DNA of 64,000 nucleotides from assembly GCA_963827605.1 (NCBI GenBank), contig CAWHBK010000004.1, positions 647,201 to 711,200 of the forward strand, in the 5' to 3' direction. The notes under the pieces are model-generated. The model was not told the origin of the DNA, did not search any database, and worked only from the letters and a program-made list of their open reading frames with translations. A program made the translations under genes and the position numbers. Shown here piece after piece: positions 1 through 10,904 of the stretch (within the stretch, counting starts at the first letter, position 1; each line of letters begins with the position of its first letter). The DNA comes from DSYU01 sp963827605 (GTDB lineage Bacteria > Chloroflexota > Anaerolineae > Anaerolineales > Anaerolineaceae).

Positions 1-102
1 GGCGTGCTGCCTGTGCTGGCCCTTGGCCTCTTCACAACGGTGGTGATTGGCGCTTACCGCATGCTAAAAACAGAAGATCGCGCACCGGGGCAGGCCCGCT
101 AG
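1..102 (+). CDS. C-terminal end of a membrane protein (partial)
   Basis: The window opens inside a reading frame that gives 33 residues before a TAG stop. The visible part is one hydrophobic segment (roughly residues 2-19, rich in Leu, Val, Gly and Thr) followed by a short charged tail ending in GQAR. This fits the last transmembrane helix and cytoplasmic tail of an integral membrane protein whose start lies before base 1. The family cannot be recognised from so little sequence. The next gene is convergent, on the minus strand, about 55 bases away. Confidence 0.55.
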   Translation, partial: GVLPVLALGLFTTVVIGAYRMLKTEDRAPGQAR

Positions 103-156
103 CGATTATTCTTTATTCTTTTTTCGTAAGGCAGTGCGGGCTTGCTTCGCACTGCC

Positions 157-537
157 TTACGCGCTTAATACCAGCACCGTCACGATAATCAACGCAACCA
201 CCAGCAGCGTTCCCAATCCCAGGCTCAGGATACCAATCGCTTTGCGGACGCGCGGAGGAACATCCCGGTCCCCCGATCTCAACCCGCGCCCCTCGGCAGG
301 GTTCAGGAACAGCTTCAGAATACCACGGCTCCAATCGGTGAAGGGATAGAACACCGGCGTCTGGGATACTTCCAGGCGCCAACCGATCAGAAAGGTGACC
401 ACGCCCAGCAGCGCGCCGGCCGCGGCGTCGGCCAGGACGAGCAGGCTGCCTTGCGAAACGAGCATCGGCCCAAACAGCGGGACTACAAAAAAAATGATTG
501 CGAATACGAGCTGAAGGCGAGGAAGAAGCTTGGCCAT
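157..537 (-). CDS. Small integral membrane protein of unknown function
   Basis: A 126-residue protein starting MAKLLPRL. It has three or four hydrophobic stretches: about residues 9-27, 32-52 and 102-125, with a polar central stretch containing the PFTDWSRG segment and an acidic/basic patch (residues 80-97). I do not recognise the family. The two N-terminal helices and the long C-terminal helix suggest an inner-membrane protein with a short cytoplasmic loop. It is divergent from the lipid kinase gene, with a 200-base intergenic region between them. The overlapping 189-residue frame on the same strand lacks membrane or domain features and was treated as a shadow. Confidence 0.6.
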   Translation of the reverse strand: MAKLLPRLQLVFAIIFFVVPLFGPMLVSQGSLLVLADAAAGALLGVVTFLIGWRLEVSQTPVFYPFTDWSRGILKLFLNPAEGRGLRSGDRDVPPRVRKAIGILSLGLGTLLVVALIIVTVLVLSA

Positions 538-744
538 GGGTGTCCTCTACATGGTTTTGGTTGGATGGAGTGGTGTTTACGCGTATTCCTACGCCAGTCA
601 GAAACCAGCCGGTCCGGGAGGAACTAGAAATATCTGGCGGGCAAGAGCAATGAGATCTTTGCACCGGCCTATAGGGCAACAAAGTTTCGGTTTTGGGACT
701 GGCGGTGGAACATATTATGCGATAATCATATCATAGGAATGATT

Positions 745-1656
745 ATGCTGCCCTTCCACGACCATGCCAGGCGGCCTACCCAGGCCAAACTTATCTTCAA
801 TCCCATATCTGGGGTTCCGGGCGATTCTCCCACGCAGTTGATGCGCATCCTTTCGGAAATGCAGGCGCTGAACCTGGCCCCGGAAGTACACCTGATCCAA
901 CCGGAAACCAGCCTGGAGCCGGTGATTAAGGATGCTTACCGGCGCGGCATCCGCCTATTCGTCGTATCGGGTGGGGACGGCACGGTGGACAGCGTCGCTG
1001 GAGCGCTGGCCGGCACCCGGGCTGTGCTGGGCATCATCCCAACCGGCACGCGCAACAATGTCGCCCTCAGTTTGGACATTCCAGCAGATATTCCCGCGGC
1101 GGTGGGGCTGCTACGCAGCGGTCGTACCGTTAAAGTGGATATCGGGCTGGCTTTGTGCGGGGAAAAAAATACGCCATTCCTGGAAGTTTGTTCGGTAGGG
1201 CTGCTTTCGGCGCTGTTCCCCGCCGCCGACGAAATCCAGCGCGGGAACCTGGCCCGCGTTGGCGACTTGCTCGCCATGCTGGTCTCCTCTCCCCCGGCCG
1301 AGATGCGCATCGTCCTGGACAAGAAACAGGTCATCAACACCCAGGGGCATGTGGTGCTGGTGACCAATATGCCGTATATTGGTCCAAACTACCAGGTTGC
1401 TCCGCAGGATTCATACCGCAATGGAATGCTGGAGGTTCTCATCTTCGCTAATCTGTCCAAGCTGGATCTGATCAGCGCGGTGGTGACCACCTCCGGCGGG
1501 GTCACCGACGATCCGCGCATCCAGCGCTACCAGGTTCAAAACGTGGAAATCGACACCCACCCACCGATGCCGGTCATGGTGGACGGCGTGCTGCTGGGCG
1601 AAGGCCCGGTCAAAATCTCCCTGCGGCAGCAATCGCTGACCGTCATCGGGAGATAA
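745..1656 (+). CDS. Diacylglycerol/sphingosine kinase-like lipid kinase (YegS/DagK family)
   Basis: About 303 residues, the usual length for the YegS/DgkB family. The N-terminal DAGK catalytic domain shows FNPISG near residue 18 (phosphate-binding strand), the glycine-rich SGGDGT motif at about 75-80 and PTGTRNN near 99, matching the family's GGDGT and GTxND signatures. A C-terminal beta domain follows. The enzyme should phosphorylate diacylglycerol or a related lipid with ATP at the cytoplasmic membrane, recycling lipids for phospholipid synthesis. I chose the ATG at 745 rather than 739 because AGGA (735-738) sits 6 bases ahead of it. The substrate cannot be told from sequence. It ends 63 bases before the ABC-F gene. 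Confidence 0.85.
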   Translation: MLPFHDHARRPTQAKLIFNPISGVPGDSPTQLMRILSEMQALNLAPEVHLIQPETSLEPVIKDAYRRGIRLFVVSGGDGTVDSVAGALAGTRAVLGIIPTGTRNNVALSLDIPADIPAAVGLLRSGRTVKVDIGLALCGEKNTPFLEVCSVGLLSALFPAADEIQRGNLARVGDLLAMLVSSPPAEMRIVLDKKQVINTQGHVVLVTNMPYIGPNYQVAPQDSYRNGMLEVLIFANLSKLDLISAVVTTSGGVTDDPRIQRYQVQNVEIDTHPPMPVMVDGVLLGEGPVKISLRQQSLTVIGR

Positions 1657-1719
1657 TGAAGTTCTCCCCAGAATGCGCCTTTCGTAGTATATTCACACCC
1701 CGAAGGGAGCAGTCACGGG

Positions 1720-3643
1720 ATGGCATTGATCAGTTTACAGGAGGTCAGCCTGGGGTTTGGCGGGCCGCTGCTGCTGGAAGAGGTGAACCTGCAAATCGAG
1801 CGCGGCGAATGGGTAGGGCTGTTGGGCCGCAACGGCATGGGCAAAACCACCCTGCTCAAGCTGGTCTACGGCGCGATTGAACCCGAAAGCGGCGACGGTG
1901 GCCCGCCAGCAAAACCTGCGCATGGCCTACCTGCCCCAGGAAGTGCCGCCGGACCTGACCGGCAGCGTGGCGGAGATCGTCGCCGCCGGGCTGGATGCGC
2001 GAGATCGCGCGCAAGATCGCGCGAACCCGGAGGATGCCTGGCAGCGCCAGCTCCAGGTGGATAAGGTGATCTCGCGCATGCAGCTCGACCCCGCTGCGCA
2101 GATTCGAGACGCCTTTCGGCCGGGCTGAAGCGCCGCGTGCTGCTGGCGCGCGGGCTGGTGCGCGACCCCGACCTGCTGCTGCTGGACGAACCCACCAACC
2201 ACCTGGATATCGACTCGATCAACTGGCTGGAAGATTTCCTGATGCGCTGGGGCGGCACGCTGCTGTTTGTCACCCACGACCGCGTCTTTCTGCAGCGCCT
2301 GGCCACGCGCATCGTCGAGCTGGACCGCGGGCGGCTGTTCGACTGGAACTGCGACTACCCCACCTTCCTGCAGCGCAAAGAAGCCATGCTGGCTGCCGAG
2401 CAGGATCAGAACGCCGCCTTCGACAAAAAGCTGGCCCAGGAAGAGCAGTGGATCCGCCGCGGGATCGAGGCGCGCCGCACGCGCAACGAAGGCCGGGTGC
2501 GCGCGCTCAAGCGCCTGCGCGAGCTGCGCCGCGAGCGCCGCGAGCAGCCCGGCAAGGTGCGCCTGCAGATCCAGGAAGAACGCCGCTCCGGCCGGCTGGT
2601 GATCGAGGCCGAGGGGGTGAGCTATGCCTTCGGAAACCGCCCCATCGTGAGCGATTTTTCCACCACCATCCAGCGCGGCGACAAGGTGGGCATCATCGGT
2701 CCAAACGGCTCGGGCAAGACCACCCTGCTGCGCATCCTGATCGGCGAGCTGGCGCCCGCAGCGCGGCGAGGTGCGCCATGGGCACCAACCTGGAAATCGC
2801 CTATTTCGACCAGCTGCGCGCCCAGCTGGACGAGAACCAATCGGTCCTGGATAACGTGGGCCAGGGGCGCGACACCGATCACGATCAACGGCAAGGCGCG
2901 CAACCTGGTCGGCTACCTGGAAGATTTTCTGTTCACCTCCGACCGGGTGCACGCGCCGATCAGCGCTCTTTCGGGCGGCGAGCGCAACCGGCTGCTGCTG
3001 GCGCGCCTGTTTGCCCGCCCGGCCAACCTGCTGGTGCTGGATGAGCCGACCAACGACCTGGATATCGAGACCCTGGAACTGCTGGAAGACCTGCTGCTGG
3101 ACTACAACGGCACGCTGCTGCTGGTCAGCCACGACCGGGCCTTCCTGAACAACCTGGTCACCAGCACCCTGGTGCTGGACGGCAGCGGGCAGGTCAGCGA
3201 GTACGTGGGCGGTTACGACGACTGGCTGCGCCAGAAAGAAGATGAACAGCCCAAAGCGGCAGCGGCTGCGCAGCCCAAAGCGGCAGCGACTGCGCAGTCT
3301 AAAGCGACAGCGACTGCGCAGCCCAAATCATCCGCAGCTACGCAAACTAAACCAGCCGCGGGCAGCCGAGCGAGGCCGCCGGATCTGAACCGGCCCGCAA
3401 GCTCAGTTACAAAGAACAGCGCGAGCTCGAAGCGCTCAAGCGCGAGCTGGCAGTCCTGCCCGGTCGCATCGAGGCGCTGGAGGCCGAACAGCATCAGCTT
3501 AGCGCGGACATGTCCAACCCGGCCTTTTACCAGCAGGACCCCGCCGAGATCACCCGCGCCGCTACCCGCCATAAAGAGCTGGAAGAGGAGCTGTCCCAGG
3601 CTTATCAGCGATGGGAAGCACTGGCTGAGATGCTGGGAGAGTG
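1720..3643 (+). CDS. ABC-F family ATPase (Uup/EttA-like), six apparent frameshifts
   Basis: Joining frames recovers a full ABC-F protein: Walker A LGRNGMGKTT near the start, first Walker B LLLLDEPTNHLD (about 2169), a linker with many Arg/Glu residues, second Walker A GPNGSGKTT (about 2700), LSGGERNR (about 2967), second Walker B LVLDEPTNDLD (about 3030), an Ala/Lys/Gln linker and a C-terminal coiled coil ending ALAEMLGE. ABC-F proteins are soluble and act on the ribosome, in translation or antibiotic protection; Uup types carry this coiled coil. Apparent single-base changes: extra base near 1894, missing base near 2113, extra bases near 2757, 2780 and 2877, and one extra between about 3300 and 3365. 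Most lie in G/C runs and all domains survive, so sequence error is likelier than pseudogenisation. Any antibiotic link is unsupported. Confidence 0.85.
3250..3345 (+). repeat. Four 24-bp tandem repeats in the ABC-F linker
   Basis: Units at 3250-3273, 3274-3297, 3298-3321 and 3322-3345; the first three are nearly identical and the fourth has diverged. Each encodes eight residues of the type PKAAAAAQ, giving a flexible positively charged linker between the second ATPase domain and the C-terminal coiled coil. Such repeats can change copy number by slippage, and one of the apparent frameshifts lies at or just after them. Confidence 0.85.
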
Positions 3644-3652
3644 ATGGAATTG

Positions 3653-3706
3653 CGCTTCCTAGGGCAGCGGCGCTTCTTAGGGAAGCGGCGCTTCTTAGGG
3701 AAGCGG
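3653..3706. repeat. Three 18-bp tandem repeats, each a small hairpin
   Basis: Units at 3653-3670, 3671-3688 and 3689-3706; the last two are identical and the first differs at two bases. Each unit holds an inverted repeat (CGCTTC / GAAGCG), so the array could fold as serial hairpins. It lies between the convergent ABC-F and VWA genes, and the VWA stop codon falls inside the last unit. A role as a weak bidirectional terminator is possible, but no T-run follows. Confidence 0.8.
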
Positions 3707-4699
3707 GTGCCACAGCAGTGACAATCCCATCGCGGCGAATGCGAGCAGCGCGCCGAGCGCGGTGAACACCACGCTGATCTCCTGAGTTTCGCGCCGGCTG
3801 CTCAGGCTGGTCGACAGGCTGGCGAAGACATTTTTCAGCCCGCCGGCGCTGGCAGGCGCATAGTAACTTCCGCCGGTCAACGCCGCGATTTGCTTCAGTG
3901 TATCCTCATCGATTTCAGGGTTAGAAAGGTCAACCATACCTATGGCCGGGATCTGGTTTTGATGACTGCCAAACCCGATCGCATAGACGCGCACACCCTG
4001 CTCCGCTGCCTTCTGGGCAGCCTGTAGAGGTGGCGGACCCACGCTGCTGATGCCATCGGTCAGCAGGATGATGATTTCCGGTGCATAGGCGTCCGTCAGC
4101 TGCGCCAAGCGCTTGCTCTGGGTTCCCTTTTCTCTTCTCCCTTGCCTGTCATCCGCTATGGTTTTCAAGGCTGTGAAGATACCGTTGCCGATCGCGGTCT
4201 CCTCTCCGGTGGTCAGGCTGTTTATGGCAGTCCTCAGCCTGTCATGGTCGCTTGTGGGCGGCATGATCAGCTCAGCATGGCTGGAGAATTGGACAATGCC
4301 GATACGCGTATTTTGCTTCTGCAGGCCGATGAAAAACAGCGCGGCTGACTCAGCAGCTTTCAGCCGGTTGGGAGCAATATCGTCAAAAAGCATGCTGCCA
4401 GAAACATCCATTACCAGGATAATAGTCGATTGCGCGGTTTGGCTGTTCAGAGTAGCGGTTGGGCGAGTTTGCGCAACGGCCAGACTGGACAGGGACAGGA
4501 AGAACAGCATAGGTGGAATGTGATGGCGCAGGCGCGGCTGCCTGATCAGCGCCGGGCGAATCAGCGCCAGACTTGAGTAGCGTAGGGCGAATTTCCGTTT
4601 CCGCCGCTGTGACCACAAATAAGCAGCCGCCAGCAAGATGACCCCCGCCAGCAGAAACAGAAGCCCTGGCAAGGGTAGAGTCAGATCAGTTGTTAACAT
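3695..4699 (-). CDS. VWA-domain membrane protein (BatA/YfbK-like)
   Basis: About 334 residues. An N-terminal transmembrane helix (residues 12-29) and a second hydrophobic segment (62-77) precede a von Willebrand A domain from about residue 92. The metal-site motif DVSGS is at 98-102, with the matching TDGIS segment later; a C-terminal helix (about 310-330) anchors the other end. This order is that of BatA-type proteins, usually encoded with MoxR ATPases, which are not seen here. The domain probably binds a divalent metal and a protein ligand outside the membrane. The ATG at 4699 is preferred because GAGG lies 6 bases upstream; an upstream in-frame ATG (4711) has no such site. It overlaps the 18-bp repeat array at its end. 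Confidence 0.8.
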   Translation of the reverse strand: MLTTDLTLPLPGLLFLLAGVILLAAAYLWSQRRKRKFALRYSSLALIRPALIRQPRLRHHIPPMLFFLSLSSLAVAQTRPTATLNSQTAQSTIILVMDVSGSMLFDDIAPNRLKAAESAALFFIGLQKQNTRIGIVQFSSHAELIMPPTSDHDRLRTAINSLTTGEETAIGNGIFTALKTIADDRQGRREKGTQSKRLAQLTDAYAPEIIILLTDGISSVGPPPLQAAQKAAEQGVRVYAIGFGSHQNQIPAIGMVDLSNPEIDEDTLKQIAALTGGSYYAPASAGGLKNVFASLSTSLSSRRETQEISVVFTALGALLAFAAMGLSLLWHPLP

Positions 4700-4711
4700 G
4701 CTGAGCCTCAC

Positions 4712-5060
4712 AGAAAAGTACGTTCTGGTGAGTGCAATAACGCGTATATACTCTTTTGATTGTTTAAAGCAAAAGGTTAGGTTAAGCTGCTCATTTTCCC
4801 TCTCATGCAGCTCCTATCGACTCATAACCCAGGAATTTTACGCGGCGTTCAAGAAAAAATTGTTCCCCTGGAAGAGGAAGTCGTTAGATTTTTACATTAT
4901 ATATAAAAATAGTATAAATACAACCATTAAATATTGAAATATCCATAAAACCAACAATCAAACAGTATCATAACAATGGGTGGGAGGTTCCTATCACCTC
5001 AAGCCAATGACAAAAAGATCCTATAATATAACGGAAACCTTGCCTTCCCGCCTCAATAAA
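4712..5060. other. AT-rich intergenic region without a gene
   Basis: Between the VWA start and the tRNA-Ser terminator the sequence becomes markedly AT-rich, especially 4885-4975, unlike the GC-rich genes around it. Short open frames cross it (for example 4638-4937 and 4980-5207 on the plus strand), but they show no domain, no convincing ribosome site and a composition unlike neighbouring genes. It presumably holds the VWA promoter. I see no RNA gene or repeat in it. Confidence 0.5.
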
Positions 5061-5095
5061 CAAAAACCTGGACAAATGGGATATTTGTCCAGGTT
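5061..5095 (-). terminator. Intrinsic terminator after tRNA-Ser
   Basis: A perfect 13-bp stem (5065-5077 with 5083-5095, loop GGGAT). Read on the minus strand it lies 9 bases beyond the tRNA 3' end and runs into a T-run (complement of 5061-5066). Confidence 0.85.
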
Positions 5096-5103
5096 GCGTC
5101 TAG

Positions 5104-5190
5104 CGGAGAGGACGAGATTCGAACTCGTGATACCTTTCGGTATACCCGCTTTCCAGGCGAGCGCGTTAGGCCAGACTACGCTACCTCTCC
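5104..5190 (-). tRNA. tRNA-Ser (anticodon GGA)
   Basis: The minus strand folds into a class II cloverleaf of 87 nt. Acceptor stem GGAGAGG (5190-5184) pairs with CCTCTCC (5111-5105), with discriminator G at 5104. The anticodon stem-loop reads CTCGC-CTGGAAA-GCGGG, giving anticodon GGA. The long variable arm (TATACCGAAAGGTAT) is the serine-type feature. The T-arm has the usual GTTCGAATC. CCA is not encoded. A terminator follows directly. Confidence 0.95.
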
Positions 5191-5317
5191 AGTTACCGGT
5201 TTTGTAAGGTACCCGGTGCGGGCCGTATTATACCATAAACTGTTATTGCCTGGACCCACGGTTCAGCGTAAAATTAGCATAATTCCAAGTGGTTGTGTTT
5301 GGTTCCTGAGGTATCAG

Positions 5318-7780
5318 ATGACGGAGTTGACCGGGCAGGTATTGGGGGGGAGGTACCGGGTAGAGGCGTTCATTGGCCAGGGAGGCATGGCGGACGTTTA
5401 TAAGGTGCGAGATATACAGCGCGCCGTTTTTTTGGCTATGAAAATATTGCACGCCGACCTGGCGGAAGACCAGGTTTTTATCCGTAACTTCGAGCACGAG
5501 GCGCAGACCCTGGAGCGCCTCCAGCATCCCAATATCGTGCGCTTTTATGGCTTTGAAAAAAGCCAGAATATCGCCTTTATCTTGATGGATTTCATCGATG
5601 GCCTCACCTTGCGCCGGGAAATCTTCCTATACAAAAACGGGCTGCGCCCTGGGCGCGTTATGGAAATCATGCAGCCGGTCTGTGCCGCGCTTTATTATGC
5701 CCACCAACAAGGCATGATCCACTGCGATATCAAACCGGCCAACATCATCACCCATCGCAACGGCACCATTTACCTGACCGATTTTGGCATCGCGCGCCGG
5801 TCCGAGTCCGGCACCCAGCCTCTGACCGGGGTTGGTTCACCGGCCTATATGGCCCCAGAGCAGTTCGAGGGCAAAGAACCGACCCTGGCCGTGGATATCT
5901 ATTCGCTGGGCGTGGTGATGTATGAAATGCTCACCGGCGGGCAGCGTCCCTTCACCGGCGAGTCAGGCAATGCGTCTGGCAGCACCACCAAACGAATCGT
6001 CTGGGAAAAGAAACACTTACAGCCGCCTTCGCCGCGCGTATATAACCCAGAGATCACCCCCGAACTGGAAGCTGTGGTGATGATGTGCCTGCAGCACAGT
6101 CCACGCCGGCGCTTCCGCTCCACACTGGATCTATTGCAGGCATTGGAGGTGGCCGTGCGCGGCCTCCAGCCAGAGGACGATGATCAAACCCGGGTAGATC
6201 TGCCAAAACCGGGTAAGGCAGCACAGCCTGCCCTTTCCGTTCCGGCCGGCCAGCCCAGCGGCCCGCTACAACCACCCGAGAAAACTGCATCTAAAGGGGA
6301 GAAAACGTCTTCCGCGGCCAGCCAATCCCCCCCAACGGCGAACCACACCCGCGCCGCGGCAGAGCGACTGGCTTCAGACGCGGGGAAAGCGCAAGCGCCA
6401 AATCTTGATCCAATATCGCCCGCAGGCAAAGCTGCAACCGCGGTGGTCAAATCCTCAGCCCTGCCGGGCAAACCGGCTGGCGGCGCTGAGCTGCCACCCG
6501 CGCAGGTGAAACAGTCCGCGGTGGACCACCCGGCCGTGGAAACTGTTTCCGTGGCGAAAAGCGCGGAAAAGTCACAGCGGGCGGCAAGACAGTCTTTGCC
6601 TGAAGGCAAGCAGGCCGCGGCGGAGGTTAAAAAAGCAGGCCAGGCTGTAAAGGAACCTGCCTGGCGGCGCTTTTTGAACCACTGGCTCATGATCGGCGCG
6701 GCTGGATTGGCGCTGGCGCTGATCAGCATGGCAATTTTTTCCGCCAGAATGAAACCGCCTGTTTCACTACCGGCCACAGAACCTCCCAAAACGGCCGTAG
6801 TCTCCGCTGCCGCCAGAGCGCGTACGGCAACCCTGATCTCCGCGCAAGCAAACACGGCGCTTCCCACACCGGTTGAAGCGACACCGACCGCCGAACCGGC
6901 CGCGACGATCCCCCCGGCGCCCATGCCCACCCCCATGGGCGGCAGCGAACGGGTGGCTTTTGCTTCAGACCGCAGCGGGTCGGTGCAGGTGTGGATTATG
7001 GATGTCGACAACCCGGAGAACCGCCAGCAGGTGACCAATGCCAAAGCTGGCGCTTGCCAACCAGCCTGGTCGCCGGACGGCGCTCAGATTGCATTTACCA
7101 CCCCATGTAAAGGGCCAAGCATTTATTATGCCGGCGCGACGATCAAGATCATCCAACTGGCTGACGCCAGGGTGACTGAGCTGCCGGTTAAAGCTCCTGG
7201 GATCGGCGGAGCGTTTGACCCGGCCTGGTCGCCGGATGGGGAAACTCTGCTCTTCACCGCGGTGCTTGGAGAGAAAACCGAAATCCGGGCCATCAATCTG
7301 CAGGATCTCCAAGTACGCACCCTGGCCAACCAGGGGACGAAAAACGCGCAGCCCGCCTGGTCGCGGGATGGAAATTATATCAGCTATATATTTAGCAATG
7401 ACCAGAACTGGGAAGCCCTCTGGTATATGCAGCCAAACGGCGAATCGAAGGAAGTAATGGCGCATTCCGCGCGTTTTTCGGAACCCGCCTGGGCGCCAGA
7501 TGGGCTGCATATCCTGGCATCCATTAACAAAGGGGATAACATTCCGGTGCTGGCGTTAATCGACCGCAGCAATCCAATGAATGGCGCCCAGCCGTTAATT
7601 TCAGGCGCCTACCGCATGTCACACGCTTCCATTTCACCAGACGGCAATTGGGCGGTTTTCTGGACGGAAAAAGGCGGCGGTAAACCAGAAATCCTGCTGT
7701 CCAGCCTGGATGGGAAGGAAACCCGCCTGTTAACCAACAACACCCTGCGCGATTTTCACCCGGCGTGGAGCCCAAAGTAA
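5318..7780 (+). CDS. Membrane Ser/Thr protein kinase with PD40 beta-propeller
   Basis: An 820-residue PknB-like kinase. Kinase domain about 10-270: glycine loop GQGGMA near 20, catalytic Lys at about 42, catalytic loop HCDIKPAN at 135-142, DFG at 155-157 and APE at 179-181. The loop has HCD in place of the usual HRD, so it is a non-RD kinase and may not need activation-loop phosphorylation. A long Ala/Pro/Lys linker (about 290-450) leads to one transmembrane helix (about 457-480). A Thr/Pro stretch follows, then a TolB/PD40 propeller (about 545-820) with several PAWSPDG-type repeats, presumably an extracytoplasmic ligand sensor. The start at MTELTGQ is chosen because the kinase fold begins there; the frame is open further upstream. 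It converges with a double-FHA gene, a likely phosphothreonine reader. Confidence 0.9.
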   Translation: MTELTGQVLGGRYRVEAFIGQGGMADVYKVRDIQRAVFLAMKILHADLAEDQVFIRNFEHEAQTLERLQHPNIVRFYGFEKSQNIAFILMDFIDGLTLRREIFLYKNGLRPGRVMEIMQPVCAALYYAHQQGMIHCDIKPANIITHRNGTIYLTDFGIARRSESGTQPLTGVGSPAYMAPEQFEGKEPTLAVDIYSLGVVMYEMLTGGQRPFTGESGNASGSTTKRIVWEKKHLQPPSPRVYNPEITPELEAVVMMCLQHSPRRRFRSTLDLLQALEVAVRGLQPEDDDQTRVDLPKPGKAAQPALSVPAGQPSGPLQPPEKTASKGEKTSSAASQSPPTANHTRAAAERLASDAGKAQAPNLDPISPAGKAATAVVKSSALPGKPAGGAELPPAQVKQSAVDHPAVETVSVAKSAEKSQRAARQSLPEGKQAAAEVKKAGQAVKEPAWRRFLNHWLMIGAAGLALALISMAIFSARMKPPVSLPATEPPKTAVVSAAARARTATLISAQANTALPTPVEATPTAEPAATIPPAPMPTPMGGSERVAFASDRSGSVQVWIMDVDNPENRQQVTNAKAGACQPAWSPDGAQIAFTTPCKGPSIYYAGATIKIIQLADARVTELPVKAPGIGGAFDPAWSPDGETLLFTAVLGEKTEIRAINLQDLQVRTLANQGTKNAQPAWSRDGNYISYIFSNDQNWEALWYMQPNGESKEVMAHSARFSEPAWAPDGLHILASINKGDNIPVLALIDRSNPMNGAQPLISGAYRMSHASISPDGNWAVFWTEKGGGKPEILLSSLDGKETRLLTNNTLRDFHPAWSPK

Positions 7781-7816
7781 GCGCAGTGGAACGCAACCTG
7801 GATTGGACAGCGGGCT

Positions 7817-8473
7817 TCACCCGGCATAAAAGGTGATGTGCGTTTCGCCCACCGAGATTACATCCCCTTCTTTCAAAGCAATGGCTGCCTGAACCGGAAC
7901 ACCATTCAACAGGGTGCCATTCGCGCTGTTCAAATCCACCAGATAAAAGCCATCTTCGTGATGCTCCAGGCGGGCGTGCGGGCGTGAAACAGACCGGTCC
8001 GTGAGGCGGATTTCCCAGGTCGCTTCCCGGCTGGCCCGCCCAATGGTAATGACTTCTCCCCAAAGCGGGTACTGCTGGCCCATATCAGGACCACCGGATA
8101 CAACCAGGTACGATCCGATTTGTCCCAACGGTTCGGTCTGGCCGGTTATCACCGGCTCGGCTGTCTCGGACCGGACAATTTCATAGTACATTAAAAGCTT
8201 GCTGAGGAGAATTTCATCCCCGTCATGCAGCAAGCGGGTTGTATTTACCAGGCGCTGACCGTTCACAAAGGTGCCGTTTGCGCTGTTCAGATCGCGTAAG
8301 GTAAAGCCGGTTCCATTCCACTCAAGCTCCGCGTGGTTGCGGGAAACCTTCGGGTCGTTCAACGTGACATCATTTTCCAAAGCGCGGCCCAACTGGACAT
8401 TCTCCTCAGGGAAGAGAAGACGCTCTTCAGCGCCCCAGCGCAAACGTGCAACCGGTGTTTTGGATGTATCCAT
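7817..8473 (-). CDS. Protein with two FHA domains
   Basis: 218 residues made of two forkhead-associated domains. The first (about 9-95) has LGRALENDV, SRNHAELE and DLNSANGTFVNG. The second (about 122-216) has IGRASREATWEIRL, SRPHARLE and DLNSANGTLLNG. These are the GR, SxxH and NG signatures of phosphothreonine binding. No membrane segment or other domain is visible, so this is probably a soluble adaptor joining two phosphorylated partners. It ends 37 bases from the end of the Ser/Thr kinase gene, in convergent orientation. I infer that it reads that kinase's phosphorylation, as FHA proteins often do. Confidence 0.9.
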   Translation of the reverse strand: MDTSKTPVARLRWGAEERLLFPEENVQLGRALENDVTLNDPKVSRNHAELEWNGTGFTLRDLNSANGTFVNGQRLVNTTRLLHDGDEILLSKLLMYYEIVRSETAEPVITGQTEPLGQIGSYLVVSGGPDMGQQYPLWGEVITIGRASREATWEIRLTDRSVSRPHARLEHHEDGFYLVDLNSANGTLLNGVPVQAAIALKEGDVISVGETHITFYAG

Positions 8474-8646
8474 GATCTTTCTTCTACCTGCTCACCTGGC
8501 TGGTTTGTTTAAAGATGATTGGCGCGCTTTAGCGGCCGCGCAATAATTCCTCACAAAATATCCCGCAATGGAAATCCGTATCGATTCAGTTTAACACGAG
8601 GGTGAATGCATGTCAATTTTCTTACCCCAGCGGAATTAAAACACTC

Positions 8647-8675
8647 TTGCCAATCTGACAGATCACAGGTATAAT
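8647..8675 (+). promoter_or_regulatory. Sigma-70-type promoter for tRNA-Val
   Basis: TTGCCA (8647-8652) and TATAAT (8670-8675) are separated by 17 bases and end 12 bases before the tRNA-Val 5' end. No terminator is seen between the tRNA and the T-box leader, so it may also feed thrS. Confidence 0.8.
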
Positions 8676-8687
8676 AAAAAACATTCC

Positions 8688-8762
8688 GGGCGGTTAGCTC
8701 AGTTGGTTAGAGCGCTGCTTTGACATAGCAGAGGTTCGTAGGTTCGAGTCCTATACCGCCCA
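8688..8762 (+). tRNA. tRNA-Val (anticodon GAC)
   Basis: A 75-nt cloverleaf. Acceptor GGGCGGT (8688-8694) pairs with ACCGCCC (8755-8761), discriminator A at 8762. The anticodon stem-loop CTGCT-TTGACAT-AGCAG gives GAC, a valine anticodon. D-arm and T-arm (GGTTCGAGTCC) are standard. CCA is not encoded. Confidence 0.95.
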
Positions 8763-8779
8763 CACAAACCAAACGCATA

Positions 8780-9021
8780 GACCGGGAAGAGTATCCGGTT
8801 CGGAGAAAACAGGGAGCAAGGACCATTGACTGAGAGTCCTGGCACAACCTCCAACCGGTGAAAACCACCCGCGAGCGGTCACCTGAAAGCATTAAGGTTG
8901 AACGACCGGCCCCGTTATAGGCCAACCGAGTGGCTGGAACCCGCGTGGATCCAGCAAACTGGGTGGAACCACGAGTGGAATTTTTAACCCCTCGCCCCAG
9001 ATTGGGCGAGGGGCGTTTTTT
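8780..9021 (+). promoter_or_regulatory. T-box leader (tRNA-Thr sensing) for thrS
   Basis: The leader between tRNA-Val and thrS has T-box architecture. Stem I pairs GACCG (8780-8784) with CGGTC (8876-8880) and CCGGTT (8795-8800) with AACCGG (8853-8858). AGTA (8790-8793) faces GAAAACCA, where ACC at 8864-8866, a threonine codon, is the likely specifier. The T-box core TGGGTGGAACCACG lies at 8960-8973, just before an intrinsic terminator. Uncharged tRNA-Thr should stabilise the antiterminator and switch on thrS. Helix details are hand-drawn and not folded by software. Confidence 0.88.
8988..9021 (+). terminator. T-box-controlled intrinsic terminator
   Basis: Ten-bp perfect stem, 8988-8997 with 9004-9013, loop CAGATT, followed by CG and a six-T run. 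It lies 15 bases after the T-box core sequence, the expected place for the switch. Confidence 0.9.
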
Positions 9022-9090
9022 ATTCTGGTGGCAGCGATCCGCCTCTCGTAAAACGCCACCATGGAACAGATAACAGCCAAGGAGTTGAAT

Positions 9091-10899
<1,809 letters not shown>

Positions 10900-10904
10900 G
10901 GCAG

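Noticed and set aside
1927..3132. Long minus-strand frame (401 codons) opposite the ABC-F gene
   Set aside because: Antisense shadow of a GC-rich coding region; low-complexity Gln/Ala/Arg content and no recognised motif.
1720..3643. ABC-F gene as a true pseudogene
   Set aside because: All motifs survive across six single-base changes, several of which cancel each other; random decay would also damage motifs. Sequence error fits better.
4638..5207. Two plus-strand open frames in the AT-rich gap
   Set aside because: One overlaps the VWA gene start and the other runs through the tRNA-Ser terminator and gene; no domain, no ribosome site.
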